Made by a program: the position numbers and the translations under genes
The notes under the pieces: generated by a model
Databases searched by the model: none
What the model was told of the DNA's origin: nothing
What the model saw: the letters and a program-made list of their open reading frames with translations, nothing else
Shown: piece after piece, positions 1 through 8,549 of the stretch
Position numbering within the stretch: the stretch's first letter is position 1
Layout of the letters: each line of letters begins with the position of its first letter
Assembly (NCBI GenBank): GCA_934646835.1
Contig: CAKUES010000001.1
Coordinates: 62,001-126,000, forward strand
Direction: 5' to 3'
DNA: 64,000 bases
Source: an uncultured Coriobacteriales bacterium
GTDB lineage: Bacteria > Actinomycetota > Coriobacteriia > Coriobacteriales > QAMH01

Positions 1-1514
1 GCATCGTCGAGATGGCGCGTGTCCTTGCCGCAGCCGGGAGCCGCAGCATCTCCTGGATTTCCCCCGGCGTCACCATGACGGCGCGTGGTCTTGCGAGCGG
101 CATGGCCTGCCACGCCCTCAACGCCCTCATGGGCTCGATCGACAGCGCTGGCGGCGTAAGGCGCCTACCCCTGCTGGGCTGCGCGCCATGGCCCTCGACC
201 GAGCCGTACCAAGACACCGAGGCACATCGCACAAACGCCTGCGAGCCCGTCGACCAGCGCTGCCACCGGGGCCTCATGGCTGCTAAGGACGGCGGCATCC
301 ACGCAAACGCACTCACCGACAGGCTGGCCGACGCCATCTTGAGCGACGAGCCCTACCCCGTCGAGATGATGATCGGCTATTGGAACAACTTCGCGTTCTC
401 CTGCAGCGATACGCAGCGCTGGGAGGAGGCGCTGGCAAAGCTGCCGTTCTTCGTCCACGTGACCACCAATATCTCGGAGACCTCATGGTTTGCCGACCTC
501 GTCTTGCCGGCAAAGAGCCACCTCTACGAGAGCTGGGGCTACGCCGTGAGCCGTATGCAGGGTCATAGCTGCGTCTGCCTGCAGACCCCCGCCGTCGACG
601 CGCCGGGCGAGGCGCGCGCAGACGAGAGCGAGTTTCCCTTCATGCTCGCTCAAAAGCTCGCGGAGAAGGGATTCCCTGCACTGCTCGACTACTACCGAGA
701 TTGCTTCCCGGAGGTGCTGACGGGTAAGGTGCCGAGCAACGGCACCGAGCTCGGCCGCAACGCCGTGCAGCAGATCACGCGCCCCCTGTGGGAGGCCGCA
801 GGCGGTTGGGAGTGCTTCTTGAGCAGCGGCGTTGCCGAGGGCATCGGCGCCAAAGCCCCGCTGCGAGCAGCGGGAGAGATCACGGAGCTTCCCACTCCCA
901 GCGGGCGCTTCGAGTTTCGCAGCTCTGTCATCGCGCGCATGCTCGCGGAGTACGCGACGCCCCACGGCATCAGCCAGCAGCAGGCCGTGTCAGAGCTTGG
1001 TTACGAGTGCAGCCCGCAGCTGCTTGCCCTACCGCATTGGGAGGCGCCGGCACGTGTTGGCGATGCTGCCAACTACCCGCTGGTGTTCAGCCAACACCGC
1101 GCCTACGCGAGCCTCGAGGGGCGCTCTGCGAACACGGAGCTCTTCCAGAGGATGAAGGGTATGGACCCCGGCGACGAGGCCTGGGGCGACGTGCTCAAGG
1201 TCCATCCCGCAGACCTCGCGAGGCTGGGTATCGAGGATGGGGCGATGGCGCGTCTGGTGTCTCCCATCGGCAGCGCTGCCATCAAAGTCCGCGCATGGGA
1301 GGGCGTGCTGCCCGGCGTCGTCTCCAAATGCTACGGGCAGGGGCATTGGGCGTACGGGCACATTGCGGCTGCCGACTTCGAGGAAAGCATCCCCCGCGGT
1401 GTCAACGCCAACGAGCTGATTCCCGCTGTCTACGAGGGAATCAGCGGCGCTACCGCACGTCATGGCGGCGTCATGCGCGTACGCCTCGAGCAGTTGGACG
1501 ACACACTGTCGTGA
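1..1514 (+). CDS. ArrA-like molybdopterin oxidoreductase, 3' part
   Basis: The open frame runs in from the left edge (codons in phase from base 3); its first ATG at base 12 is internal. The visible 504 residues align along their whole length with the C-terminal part of the ArrA-like protein at 22765-25356: SISWISPGV against SISWMSPGV, then the LADLVLPAKSHL-type segment, and a shared GQGHWAYGHIAA near the C-terminus. This is the C-terminal part of a bis-MGD enzyme of the ArrA/PhsA/PsrA branch of the DMSO reductase superfamily, including the domain IV cofactor-binding region. The stretch around residues 50-90 diverges strongly from the paralogue but keeps the same length, so no frameshift is needed. 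The N-terminus, FeS cysteines and Mo ligand lie outside the window. It sits 520 bases upstream of the arsS pair, which suggests an arsenical substrate; that is inference. Confidence 0.85.
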   Translation, partial: IVEMARVLAAAGSRSISWISPGVTMTARGLASGMACHALNALMGSIDSAGGVRRLPLLGCAPWPSTEPYQDTEAHRTNACEPVDQRCHRGLMAAKDGGIHANALTDRLADAILSDEPYPVEMMIGYWNNFAFSCSDTQRWEEALAKLPFFVHVTTNISETSWFADLVLPAKSHLYESWGYAVSRMQGHSCVCLQTPAVDAPGEARADESEFPFMLAQKLAEKGFPALLDYYRDCFPEVLTGKVPSNGTELGRNAVQQITRPLWEAAGGWECFLSSGVAEGIGAKAPLRAAGEITELPTPSGRFEFRSSVIARMLAEYATPHGISQQQAVSELGYECSPQLLALPHWEAPARVGDAANYPLVFSQHRAYASLEGRSANTELFQRMKGMDPGDEAWGDVLKVHPADLARLGIEDGAMARLVSPIGSAAIKVRAWEGVLPGVVSKCYGQGHWAYGHIAAADFEESIPRGVNANELIPAVYEGISGATARHGGVMRVRLEQLDDTLS

Positions 1515-1537
1515 GTTTGCACGCCCGCTGCAACCAG

Positions 1538-1570
1538 ATGGCGCCGACTCCGTCTGGCGCCTACGCTGGC
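1538..1570 (+). repeat. family B GGCGCC hairpin repeat, single copy
   Basis: Two GGCGCC blocks flank a ten-base centre (GACTCCGTCT), followed by CTACG. The same unit occurs near 13948, 18557, 26597, 50133, 50270 and 54512, often as an inverted pair. It lies just past the 3' end of the molybdoenzyme gene. Confidence 0.7.
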
Positions 1571-1616
1571 CTGCGACCTGCAGGGGCTGACGCGCAAACC
1601 CGTAGCGAGTTGCGGC

Positions 1617-1702
1617 GCAGTCAACACTCCCGTCAGGCTGATTTGTTGACCAAGCCATGCTTGGCATGGTCAACAAATCAGCCTGACGGGAGTGTTGACT
1701 GC
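1617..1702. repeat. long near-perfect hairpin
   Basis: The two arms, starting GCAGTCAACACTCCCG at 1617 and ending at 1702, are almost perfectly complementary over about 36 bases. The centre holds a second small stem (GCCA/TGGC). It lies about 100 bases past the molybdoenzyme stop. It could act as a 3'-end stabiliser or terminator, or be a mobile palindrome; the sequence does not decide. Confidence 0.8.
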
Positions 1703-1894
1703 AGCCAAAACCCCACGAAAACCATATAGGAGCACCACCAATACCAGATTCTGTAAAAAACTTGCAATTGAGACTTGCGCGCCTAATGGATGATGTCTTA
1801 TATTGGTTCCAGCAAGTCAGTCCTCCCTCATACAATCAACTGGCTTCGCAAGAGAGCAGTTGCAGCTGTTCTCAAGCAAACTCCTTTGGATTGT

Positions 1895-1939
1895 TTGGCT
1901 CGAACGGGAACAGGCCCCCGTTCGAGCCAAAAGTCTTTT
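1895..1939 (+). terminator. hairpin with T-tract upstream of the arsS operon
   Basis: A 14-base perfect stem (TTGGCTCGAACGGG with its complement at 1917-1930) is followed by AAGTCTTTT. A second small GC stem (GCCGC/GCGGC) with TTTTT follows near 1960-1983. Both precede the AhpD-like gene, so they end upstream transcription or act as an attenuator in its leader. Confidence 0.6.
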
Positions 1940-1997
1940 AGGGCGGATTCCCGACCGCAACAGCCGCGCCTGCGGCGTTTTTCATATTTGGCCCAAA

Positions 1998-2014
1998 CCC
2001 ACTGCTTGAGTGGG
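1998..2014. promoter_or_regulatory. inverted repeat CCCAC-N7-GTGGG before the arsS operon
   Basis: A 5-base inverted repeat with a 7-base spacer sits 20 bases ahead of the start codon at 2034. The same arms and spacer length occur at 17251-17273 between the aquaporin and ArsM genes. This makes it a candidate operator shared by the arsenic loci. Confidence 0.4.
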
Positions 2015-2033
2015 ATAAGAAGAAAGGACTCCC

Positions 2034-2372
2034 ATGGAAACCTATTACAACCCCGCTGACCTCGCCAAGTTCTCTGCAGAGGGCGTCGGCTCCGCCGCCC
2101 CCGAGCTCTGGGAGAAGTACATGGGCTACTACGGCTCCGTCTTCCAGGACGGCGCCCTGACCGCCCGCGAGAAGGCCCTCATCGCCGTCGCTGTGGCAGC
2201 TGCCGTCCAGTGCCCCTACTGCATCGACGCCTACACCAACACCCTGCTGCAGGACGGCTGCGACGCAGACGAAATCATGGAAGCCATCCATGTCGCCAAC
2301 GCGATCCGCGGCGGCGCATCCCTCGTCCACGGCGTCCAGGCCGTCAACATCATCGAGAAGAACGAGCTGTAA
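2034..2372 (+). CDS. arsenosugar biosynthesis-associated AhpD-like protein
   Basis: A 112-residue all-helical carboxymuconolactone decarboxylase/AhpD-family protein. The redox pair is Cys60 and Cys63 in CPYCIDAY, followed by a helix with the conserved His (EAIHVANAI). Small AhpD-like 'peroxidase-like' proteins are the usual partner encoded directly before ArsS in arsenosugar loci. They are assumed to handle thiol or peroxide chemistry, but their exact role is not settled. The start has a purine-rich Shine-Dalgarno (AGAAAGGA), and arsS follows 89 bases downstream. There is no signal peptide, so it is cytoplasmic. The family assignment is firm; the arsenosugar role comes from context. Confidence 0.85.
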   Translation: METYYNPADLAKFSAEGVGSAAPELWEKYMGYYGSVFQDGALTAREKALIAVAVAAAVQCPYCIDAYTNTLLQDGCDADEIMEAIHVANAIRGGASLVHGVQAVNIIEKNEL

Positions 2373-2461
2373 ATCGGCAACCGCCGTATACTACGAACTT
2401 CGATAAAGCCGAGGGGAGCACACCGTGAGGGCGGCGTCTCCCCTCTTTCGTTGGAGAGAAT

Positions 2462-3490
2462 ATGTCCCAGTTAATCGATAGGATTGCAAACGATCCTGAG
2501 CTCAAGGCGGCGATGGCGGCGTTTCCGCCCTTTGTCGAGCGCGTACCGGAGAAGTACCGCGCAAGCCTCGACGAGCTCGACGTGTTGCAGGTCAACGTCA
2601 CGCGCCAGTGCAACATCGTCTGCAAGCACTGCCACCTCGACTGTCATCCCAATCGCACGGAGCACATGTCGCGCGAGCACCTCGAGCAGTGCCTCGACGT
2701 CTTCGAGCAGCGCGGCTTCAAGACGCTCGACATCACCGGCGGCGCTCCGGAGATGAACCCGGACTTCGAGTGGTTCATCCGCGAGGCGGGCTGTCGCAAC
2801 ATCCCCATGATCGTGCGCAGCAACCTCATCATCCACGAGGAACCCGGTTACGAGCACTACCCCGCGCTCTTCGCGCAGCTCGGCATCAACGTCGTGGCGT
2901 CGCTTCCCCACTACCGCGAGCGCAACATGGAGAAGCAGCGCGGCGCGGGCACCTTCATGCCCGTCATCCACGGCCTGCAGCGCCTCAACGCGCTCGGCTA
3001 CGGCAAGGGCGAAGCGGGCAAGAACGCCGCAGGTCAAAAGCTCCAGCTTGACCTTGTCTTCAATCCGTCCGGCATCAACATGCCACCCGATCAGGCGACC
3101 ATGGAGGCCGAGTACAAGCGCCGTCTCAAGGCAGACTTCGACATCGAATTCGACAACCTGTTCACCTTCACCAATGCACCGGGCGGTCGCTTTGCCATGG
3201 CGCTCATGAAGGCCGGCAAGCTCGACATGTACATGAACAAGCTCATCGGCGCGTTCAACCCGAACACGGTCGAGGGCATGATGTGCCGCATGGAGTACTC
3301 CGTCGCCCCCGACGGCCATCTGTATGACTGCGACTTCAACCAGGCGGTGGCGCTGCCTTGTGCCGACGGCCGCATGATCGGCGACCTGCTCGACCCCAAC
3401 CAGCCGCTCAAGCGCCGCATCTGCTTTGGCAACCACTGCTACTCCTGCACGGCCGGGGCAGGCAGCAGTTGAGGCGGCAGCACAGCGTAG
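2462..3490 (+). CDS. arsS: arsenosugar biosynthesis radical SAM selenoprotein ArsS
   Basis: Radical SAM enzyme that joins a 5'-deoxyadenosyl group to dimethylated arsenic in arsenosugar synthesis. The cluster motif is Cys50-x3-Cys54-x2-Cys57 (CNIVCKHC), followed by the GG-type SAM site DITGGAPEMN. The C-terminal part is Cys-rich (MMCRMEY, YDCDFN, CFGNHCYSC) and ends TAGAGSS. At 3470-3472 the frame meets UGA; relatives have Cys or Sec here in the motif AGAGSS(C/U)GG. Reading through gives AGAGSS-U-GGSTA and then TAG at 3488-3490, for 342 residues with Sec337. A SECIS-like hairpin begins 11 bases after the UGA. The gene is therefore annotated as reading through UGA; if translation stopped there, the product would be 336 residues and lack the family's final conserved position. 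The selenocysteine machinery is not in the window. Confidence 0.9.
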
Positions 3491-3500
3491 GTTCTACGCT
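3484..3500 (+). promoter_or_regulatory. bacterial SECIS-like hairpin in arsS
   Basis: A 7-base-pair stem (AGCGTAG with CTACGCT) closes a GTT loop. It starts 11 nucleotides after the in-frame UGA at 3470-3472, and the loop begins 18 nucleotides after it. The first loop base is G. This matches the known geometry of bacterial SECIS elements such as E. coli fdhF. Confidence 0.7.
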
Positions 3501-3621
3501 CTCAAAGCGGAAACGCCCGTAAGTAGTGGATGCTTGCGGGCGTTCCTGTTATTGCGGCCATGGCAAGCGCAGACTGAGGAGGCCTGGTTGCGGCCACGGC
3601 AAGTGCAGGCTGGGGCGCCTG

Positions 3622-3774
3622 GCGAACAAAAAGTGCACGAAGTGTTAAGGGTTTCGGCAAGTGGACGAGTAGACGGCGATTTCCACTTGCAAAACCGCAG
3701 GTCACAGCGTTGCCGATTCTTGGCTACTCGCCTGCTCGCCGAAACCCTTAACACTTCGTGCACTTTTTGTTCGC
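3622..3774. repeat. family A palindromic element, copy 1 (153 bp)
   Basis: Outer arms start GCGAACAAAAAGTGCACG and end with the complement, enclosing an asymmetric core that contains CCGCAGGTCAC. Each arm has an A-run outside and a T-run on the other side, so either strand could form a hairpin followed by U's. It lies between the convergent arsS and VOC genes. Other copies are at 14138, 16119, 18856 and 27572. Confidence 0.9.
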
Positions 3775-3908
3775 GGGGCCCCTCAACCCACGCAATCGAG
3801 TGCCGCAAAAGCGAGAACGCCCGCAAACATCCATCGTTTGCGGGCGTTCCAGTGTTTGCGGCTCACAATAGACGCGCGTCAGAGGGGGAGATTGGACGCT
3901 TGGAGAGT

Positions 3909-4547
3909 CTACTTGCCGCCGAGGGGGATGAACATGGTCTCAGGGTTGCCGTCCCATTTGTCCTTGGCACCGATGATCGCGTTGTGCAGCATCTGTGCGC
4001 GCGGGGTGATGAGCTGAGCGGCAAACCCGAGCTCCTTGCGCATGTCGCAGACCATGAAAGAAGCCTTGCCGGCGTTCTTCTTGATGGCCTCGACGTCTGC
4101 GCCGGTGGCCTTGGCTTTCTCAATCGCGTTGGCCATGTCCGGGTAGCCGACGGTGATGACGGGAATCTTGAGGAACTCGCAGGCATCCTGCGCCTCTTCC
4201 AGATCCTCGACGAAGATATGCAGGTGATTGAAGCCAGGCTCGCCCTCCGTGTTGATCTCGCTGAACATCGTGGGCACGTCGAAGGGAACGGGCTCGACTA
4301 CCTCGATGGTGTGGCTTCCCCAGGCACCGTAGGCAGCGTGAAACTCCAAGCCCGTGCAATCGACTTCCTCACCGCGGTAAAGCAGTTTGGAGAAGGTGTT
4401 CGTTGTGTAGAAAAACGGGCCGGAACCAAAGAGGCGGTTGTGGTCGGTCATGAACTTGCGCCAGTCCTTTGCATAAAAGCCCAGCATATGGACCCAATCG
4501 CGCCCCTTGAAGTAATCCGTGTAGTCCTTGGCAAGAACCTCGCTCAT
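3909..4547 (-). CDS. VOC (glyoxalase-fold) family protein
   Basis: A 212-residue protein of the vicinal-oxygen-chelate superfamily. It opens with a beta-alpha-beta module (DWVHMLGFYAKDWRKF) and has metal-site-like His in GFNHLHIFVEDLEEA. The start at 4547 (MSEVLAKDY) was chosen because the upstream in-frame extension is low-complexity sequence. It is the last gene of the transhydroxylase-centred (-) cluster and has a paralogous VOC gene at 8003. VOC enzymes carry out metal-assisted isomerisation, epimerisation or ring chemistry, so a role on a transhydroxylase product is plausible, but the substrate is unknown. Confidence 0.75.
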   Translation of the reverse strand: MSEVLAKDYTDYFKGRDWVHMLGFYAKDWRKFMTDHNRLFGSGPFFYTTNTFSKLLYRGEEVDCTGLEFHAAYGAWGSHTIEVVEPVPFDVPTMFSEINTEGEPGFNHLHIFVEDLEEAQDACEFLKIPVITVGYPDMANAIEKAKATGADVEAIKKNAGKASFMVCDMRKELGFAAQLITPRAQMLHNAIIGAKDKWDGNPETMFIPLGGK

Positions 4548-4629
4548 GATAATCACGTCTTTCTTGACAGGGCTTGCAGCCTCAGGCCTCAAGCCGCAAG
4601 CCGAAAGCCGCAAGCCCAAGCCTGCGTTG

Positions 4630-5460
4630 CTAGTCGATTTGCTTTGCGGTGGTCAGGCCGAACTTCCCACCGTCGAGGATGAGGTCGCATCCTGTGAGGT
4701 AATCGTGACCGGGGGCGAGCAGATGGGCGATGAAATCAGCCATCTCATCCGGGTCACCCAGGCGTCCGGCAGCAGTGCCCTTGGCGATGCCTGCGATGAC
4801 CTCAGCAGAAGACTCTCGCAGCATCGGGGTGTCGAACGCGCCCGGCGCGATGGAGAAGATCTGGCAGCCCTTACGCCCAAAGCGCATGGTATTGGCCCTG
4901 GTGTAGTACTGGGTGAAGGTCTTGGAGATGGGATAGTAGAGGTAATCCTCTCCCATGTGCTTCATGGCCTCGGGAACCTCGCGGTTTTGGATGGCCACCT
5001 TGACTTTCTCGAAGAACTCCGGGTCAGCGGTGTTATCCCACAGCTCCTTCTCCTCTGGCGTAGGCTGGACAAAATACCCGGTGATAGAGGAGAAATTCAC
5101 GAGACGAGCGCCGGCTTCCATGTAAGGGAAGAACGCCTCGACAAAGTTGACCGTGCCTACCATGTTGACGCCGATGATGAGGTCGGCACCACCTGCGTCC
5201 ACGCCGGCAGCGTTGAGAACGTTGCCGAGCGGTGCGATGCTTGCGGCATAGGCGGCGAACTCGTCAAGAGATGCGCGGTCGGCGATGTCGACGGTCTTGC
5301 CAAAGGCCTCGACACCGGCCTCCCTCAGTGTCGCCAAGGCGTTTTCCAGGCGCTTCTCGTTTCGTCCGCCGACCAGCACGGGACCGTACTTGCCCAAGGC
5401 AATTGCAGTTGCCAGACCCATTCCAGAAGTTCCACCGGCGATAACTTGCAGTTTCTTCAT
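4630..5460 (-). CDS. SDR-family NAD(P)-dependent oxidoreductase
   Basis: A 276-residue short-chain dehydrogenase. The nucleotide-binding motif AGGTSGMGLA lies at residues 8-17, NAAG near residue 84, catalytic Ser in FSSITGY, and Tyr-x3-Lys in YYPISK. The C-terminus keeps the family G-x-x-LILDGG segment. It follows the MFS gene on the same strand, with an intercistronic hairpin at 5479-5508. SDR enzymes reduce keto groups, or reduce phloroglucinol in known anaerobic polyphenol pathways; this gene's substrate is inferred only from its neighbours. Confidence 0.9.
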   Translation of the reverse strand: MKKLQVIAGGTSGMGLATAIALGKYGPVLVGGRNEKRLENALATLREAGVEAFGKTVDIADRASLDEFAAYAASIAPLGNVLNAAGVDAGGADLIIGVNMVGTVNFVEAFFPYMEAGARLVNFSSITGYFVQPTPEEKELWDNTADPEFFEKVKVAIQNREVPEAMKHMGEDYLYYPISKTFTQYYTRANTMRFGRKGCQIFSIAPGAFDTPMLRESSAEVIAGIAKGTAAGRLGDPDEMADFIAHLLAPGHDYLTGCDLILDGGKFGLTTAKQID

Positions 5461-5478
5461 GATGCTCCTTTGGTGTTG

Positions 5479-5508
5479 GAGAACCGGGCCGGCAATAGCC
5501 CGGTTCTC
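5479..5508. terminator. intercistronic hairpin MFS-SDR
   Basis: A ten-base perfect inverted repeat (GAGAACCGGG with CCCGGTTCTC) lies between the MFS and SDR genes. It has no clear U-tract, so it is more likely an RNA processing or stability hairpin than a full terminator. Confidence 0.45.
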
Positions 5509-5548
5509 GATTTGCGAAGGTGCTAAACAGCAGGTGCAAGGCCCTTCT

Positions 5549-7012
5549 CTAAGCCTCTGCCTCTTCAGAAGCGGGCTTCTTCAGCAGGAAGGTGATAAAG
5601 AAGAGGATGATCCAGGCGATCAGCGCGACGACCATACACAGGCGCATGCCGCCAGCTGGGTCGACGGCCAAGATCAGCGTGAACACCGCCATGCCGATGC
5701 CCGCACCGAGGTTCTGGCCGAGCTGAATGGTGGAGTTGCCGATGGTGCGCTCCTTGGCAGTGAGCATGATCTGCGGTGCAGCCGACTGGGTGACCTGCTG
5801 CTGGGAGTTGAAGATGCCAGCTGCAAACATCAGCACGTAGATGACCCACACGGGCACGCCGGGGACCAAGAAGAAGACGAAGCAGGCCATGACGACGACG
5901 CGAACCGCATTGCCGATGGTCATGACGGTCTTGGCCGTACCGGCCTTGGTAATCACCTTGCCAAAGATCGGGCCAAGCACCAGGCCGAGCACAGCCATGA
6001 GGGCCGATGCCAAGCCAGCCGCGGTAGCGGGCCCGAGGGCGGCACAGATAGGGTCGTCGGTGAGCGTGCGCATGATGAAGCCGGCGATGAAGAAGATGAT
6101 GGTCATGGCGCCAAAGTTGTGCAGGAAGTTTGCGGCGGTGAGCACCAAGACGTTGCGGTTCTTGAGGGTCTCGAGCGGGATAATGGCGTCGTTGCCCTTC
6201 TTCTTGATATTGATGGCGAGCAAAACCAAGAAGACTATGGCGATCACCAGGAGCGCGGTGTTGAGCGGCGTGCCGAACTTAACGTAGCTCGTGCCCATGG
6301 AAAGGCCGATGATCAAGGCTGCGAAGGCGATCATGACGTATACGGCTCCAAAACCGTCGAACTTGTTGCCGGCAGCGGCCATATCGGCCACTTCTTCCTT
6401 CTTGACGCTGACGCCAAAGAAGGTGACGAGGGCACCGACGACCAAGACGGCCACGCAGATCCACGTCCATGCTCGCCAACCCAAAGAGTCGATGACAAGA
6501 CCGGCGAGCACAGGGCCGATCAAAGTGGCAGCCGACATGACGGTACCAACGAGACCCAGGTAGAAACCGGCTTTCTTGCGGTCGTAGACATCGCGGATGA
6601 TGGTGAAGCCCACGCCGAAGACGGCGGCACTCACCATGCCCCAGAACACGTTTGCCACGACGATCATCATCATGTTGGTGGCGATTGCGCGGACCAGCAG
6701 CACGCAGGCGCCGCCGGCAAGGCCGATCGTGCACAGGATGCGCTTGAGATGCGGGTTTCGCGCGGCAATGAAGCCGAACACGGGCATCAGCGCAACAGAA
6801 AGGACGCTGGAGATGCTTTGAGCCAAGCCGTAGATGTCCATGCCGCCGATCTCTGCCGCTGCAGCGGGCAGGACTGTGGCATTTGACGTTGAGATGAGCA
6901 GATTCGCAATGATTCCGCAGTACACACCGATGACGGTGAGGAACTTCTTGCTCTCGGGCGCTTTCATGAAGGCGTTGGTCTCTTTGACCTCAACTGTTTC
7001 CTTCTCATTCAT
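5549..7012 (-). CDS. MFS transporter (DHA2-like, about 14 TM)
   Basis: A 487-residue polytopic membrane protein of the major facilitator superfamily. About fourteen hydrophobic segments are visible, with the motif-C-like TLIGPVLAGLVID near residue 165, typical of drug/H+ antiporters. It begins with a hydrophilic cytoplasmic tail of about 22 residues and ends with a charged tail. It sits between the two SDR genes of the transhydroxylase cluster, so it probably moves the aromatic substrate or product. Direction and substrate cannot be told from sequence. Confidence 0.88.
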   Translation of the reverse strand: MNEKETVEVKETNAFMKAPESKKFLTVIGVYCGIIANLLISTSNATVLPAAAAEIGGMDIYGLAQSISSVLSVALMPVFGFIAARNPHLKRILCTIGLAGGACVLLVRAIATNMMMIVVANVFWGMVSAAVFGVGFTIIRDVYDRKKAGFYLGLVGTVMSAATLIGPVLAGLVIDSLGWRAWTWICVAVLVVGALVTFFGVSVKKEEVADMAAAGNKFDGFGAVYVMIAFAALIIGLSMGTSYVKFGTPLNTALLVIAIVFLVLLAINIKKKGNDAIIPLETLKNRNVLVLTAANFLHNFGAMTIIFFIAGFIMRTLTDDPICAALGPATAAGLASALMAVLGLVLGPIFGKVITKAGTAKTVMTIGNAVRVVVMACFVFFLVPGVPVWVIYVLMFAAGIFNSQQQVTQSAAPQIMLTAKERTIGNSTIQLGQNLGAGIGMAVFTLILAVDPAGGMRLCMVVALIAWIILFFITFLLKKPASEEAEA

Positions 7013-7141
7013 TCGCTACCTCCCTCTTGAGTTAGCTGTCATTGATGGGAATCAAAACGTGCTACCGTAAGGAAAGCCTTGCGAGACGAGGCTTGTCGGC
7101 GGGATCTCGGTTTGCGGCTGGGTACCGCCTTCTGCTTCTCG

Positions 7142-7915
7142 CTATGCGAGCTCTCCTCCGTCGACAACCAGATGTTGTCCGTTCATAAAGCTCGAGGCGT
7201 CGCTTGCCAGATAGAGCACTGCATTGGCGCAGTCGTCGACGTTGCCGTAGCGCCCCAGGGGAATCTTGGCGATGGTTGCGTTGATATAAGCCTCCATCTT
7301 AGTTGCCCCGTGAGTCATGTCGGTGTCGATGAAACCCGGATACAGGGTGTTGACGCGCACGCCCTTGGGACCGAGCAGCTTGCCCCACTTCTGGGTAAGG
7401 GCGCGGATAGCTCCCTTGGTAGCCGTGTAGGCAGTCGAGCCGGCGGCATGCCACGACGCAAGCGAACCAATGGGGATGATGGCGCCCACGCCGTTTTTGG
7501 AGCACTCCTCCCAGCCGTACTTGACCATAAAGAAGACGCTGTCGAGGTTAACCGCCATGATGTTGCGCCAGTTCTCCGTATCGAAGGCATCGGCCATGCT
7601 ACGTTCGGACAAGCCCGATATTCCAGCGGCAAGAACCATGATGTCCAGGCGGCCAAAGTCAGCCAGGCACTTCTCCACGGCGGCCTTGCAAATCTCCTCC
7701 TGAGATGCATCGCCCGCAAAGTAAGATGCCTCGCCTCCTGCGGCCTCGATCTGCGCCACGGCCTCTTGGAGCTTTTCCTCGCGACGTGCCACCAAGAAGA
7801 CCTTCGCACCGTGTTCGGCGAGGATCTTGGCGCTTTGGTTGCCGATACCGTGCGAGCTCGCACCGGTGATCAAGGCAACGCGTCCGGTAAGGTCGTAGAA
7901 GTCCCTGCTTGTCAT
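7142..7915 (-). CDS. SDR-family oxidoreductase (second copy)
   Basis: A 257-residue classical short-chain dehydrogenase. It has TGASSHGIG at the N-terminus (with an His inside the glycine motif), LAAGISG, catalytic Ser in IPIGSLASW, Tyr-x3-Lys in AYTATK, and PGFIDTDM after it. It is only distantly similar to the SDR at 4630, so the two probably catalyse different steps. It has a good Shine-Dalgarno (GAGAGGGAAATG region). In described anaerobic phloroglucinol pathways, SDR enzymes act as phloroglucinol reductase and as a later hydroxy-oxo-hexanoate dehydrogenase. Two SDRs beside a transhydroxylase would fit, but this is inference. Confidence 0.9.
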   Translation of the reverse strand: MTSRDFYDLTGRVALITGASSHGIGNQSAKILAEHGAKVFLVARREEKLQEAVAQIEAAGGEASYFAGDASQEEICKAAVEKCLADFGRLDIMVLAAGISGLSERSMADAFDTENWRNIMAVNLDSVFFMVKYGWEECSKNGVGAIIPIGSLASWHAAGSTAYTATKGAIRALTQKWGKLLGPKGVRVNTLYPGFIDTDMTHGATKMEAYINATIAKIPLGRYGNVDDCANAVLYLASDASSFMNGQHLVVDGGELA

Positions 7916-7935
7916 TTCCCTCTCCTCTCAAAATG

Positions 7936-7964
7936 AAAGCCCGCCCGCAATGCCGGCGGGCTTT
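7936..7964. terminator. intercistronic GC hairpin VOC-SDR
   Basis: AAAGCCCGC and its complement GCGGGCTTT are separated by 11 bases. T-runs on both outer sides make it look like a bidirectional terminator or attenuator between the VOC gene at 8003 and the SDR gene at 7915. Confidence 0.55.
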
Positions 7965-8002
7965 GACCCTAATGTCTGCAGGGACACGATGCCCTGCAGA
8001 AC

Positions 8003-8533
8003 CTACCTGCCGCCCATAAGCGCGGACATGGGGATGAGGGCAGGGGTGTCCTCCCCCGCGTTCTCATGGAGTGCCTTGACGCCCTGCCACAGCTGCTCGA
8101 TGGGCGCGTTGTACTCAACAAAGCATCCGAGCTGCTCGCGTGCGTCGAAGTAGACGACCTTGAGGCCCTGGCCGGAGACCATCTCCATGGCGACTTCGAT
8201 GCCTTCGGCGGTAAACTGCTCGACGACCTCGTCGACGTCGTCTGCCCAGATGCATACGTGATGAAGGCCGTATCCGGCGTCCTTGTAAACGTCGGGTTCG
8301 TCAGTCGTCACCTCGATAAGCTCAATCTGAACGTCTTTGACATGACCCAGGGCACAACGGCTGCGCATGCCGGAGTCCTGGCCGTGATACTTGAGCGATA
8401 CGGGCTCGGAAACGCCCAGATCGACAAAGGGCCCGGCACCCATGAGCCCGCGGAAGAGCTTCGCGGATTCCTCGATGTTCTCAACGTGGTAGCCCAGCTG
8501 CTTGATACCGTATTTCCCTAGCAAGTTCTTCAT
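8003..8533 (-). CDS. VOC family protein (second copy)
   Basis: A 176-residue glyoxalase/dioxygenase-fold protein. It starts IKQLGYHVENIEESAKLF with a His typical of the first metal position, and has GYGLHHVCIWADDVDE and a late Glu in GCFVEYNAP, giving a His/His/Glu-like metal site. The start at 8533 has a clear GGGAGGATC Shine-Dalgarno; an in-frame upstream extension has none. It belongs to the (-) transhydroxylase cluster. The His/Glu set suggests a metal-dependent isomerase or ring-acting enzyme, with unknown substrate. Confidence 0.82.
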   Translation of the reverse strand: MKNLLGKYGIKQLGYHVENIEESAKLFRGLMGAGPFVDLGVSEPVSLKYHGQDSGMRSRCALGHVKDVQIELIEVTTDEPDVYKDAGYGLHHVCIWADDVDEVVEQFTAEGIEVAMEMVSGQGLKVVYFDAREQLGCFVEYNAPIEQLWQGVKALHENAGEDTPALIPMSALMGGR

Positions 8534-8549
8534 GTGATCCTCCCAATCT

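Noticed and set aside
150..330. Frameshift in the partial ArrA-like gene where similarity to its paralogue drops
   Set aside because: The two proteins have exactly the same length through this segment and no alternative frame restores similarity, so simple divergence is the better reading.
3426..4682. Plus-strand frame of 418 codons across the first family A copy and the VOC gene
   Set aside because: It includes repeat DNA and the antisense of the VOC gene; the VOC frame has family motifs.
5285..6886. Plus-strand frame of 533 codons rich in Asp, Glu, His and Gly
   Set aside because: It is the complement of the hydrophobic MFS gene; antisense of membrane segments gives this acidic, His-rich pattern.
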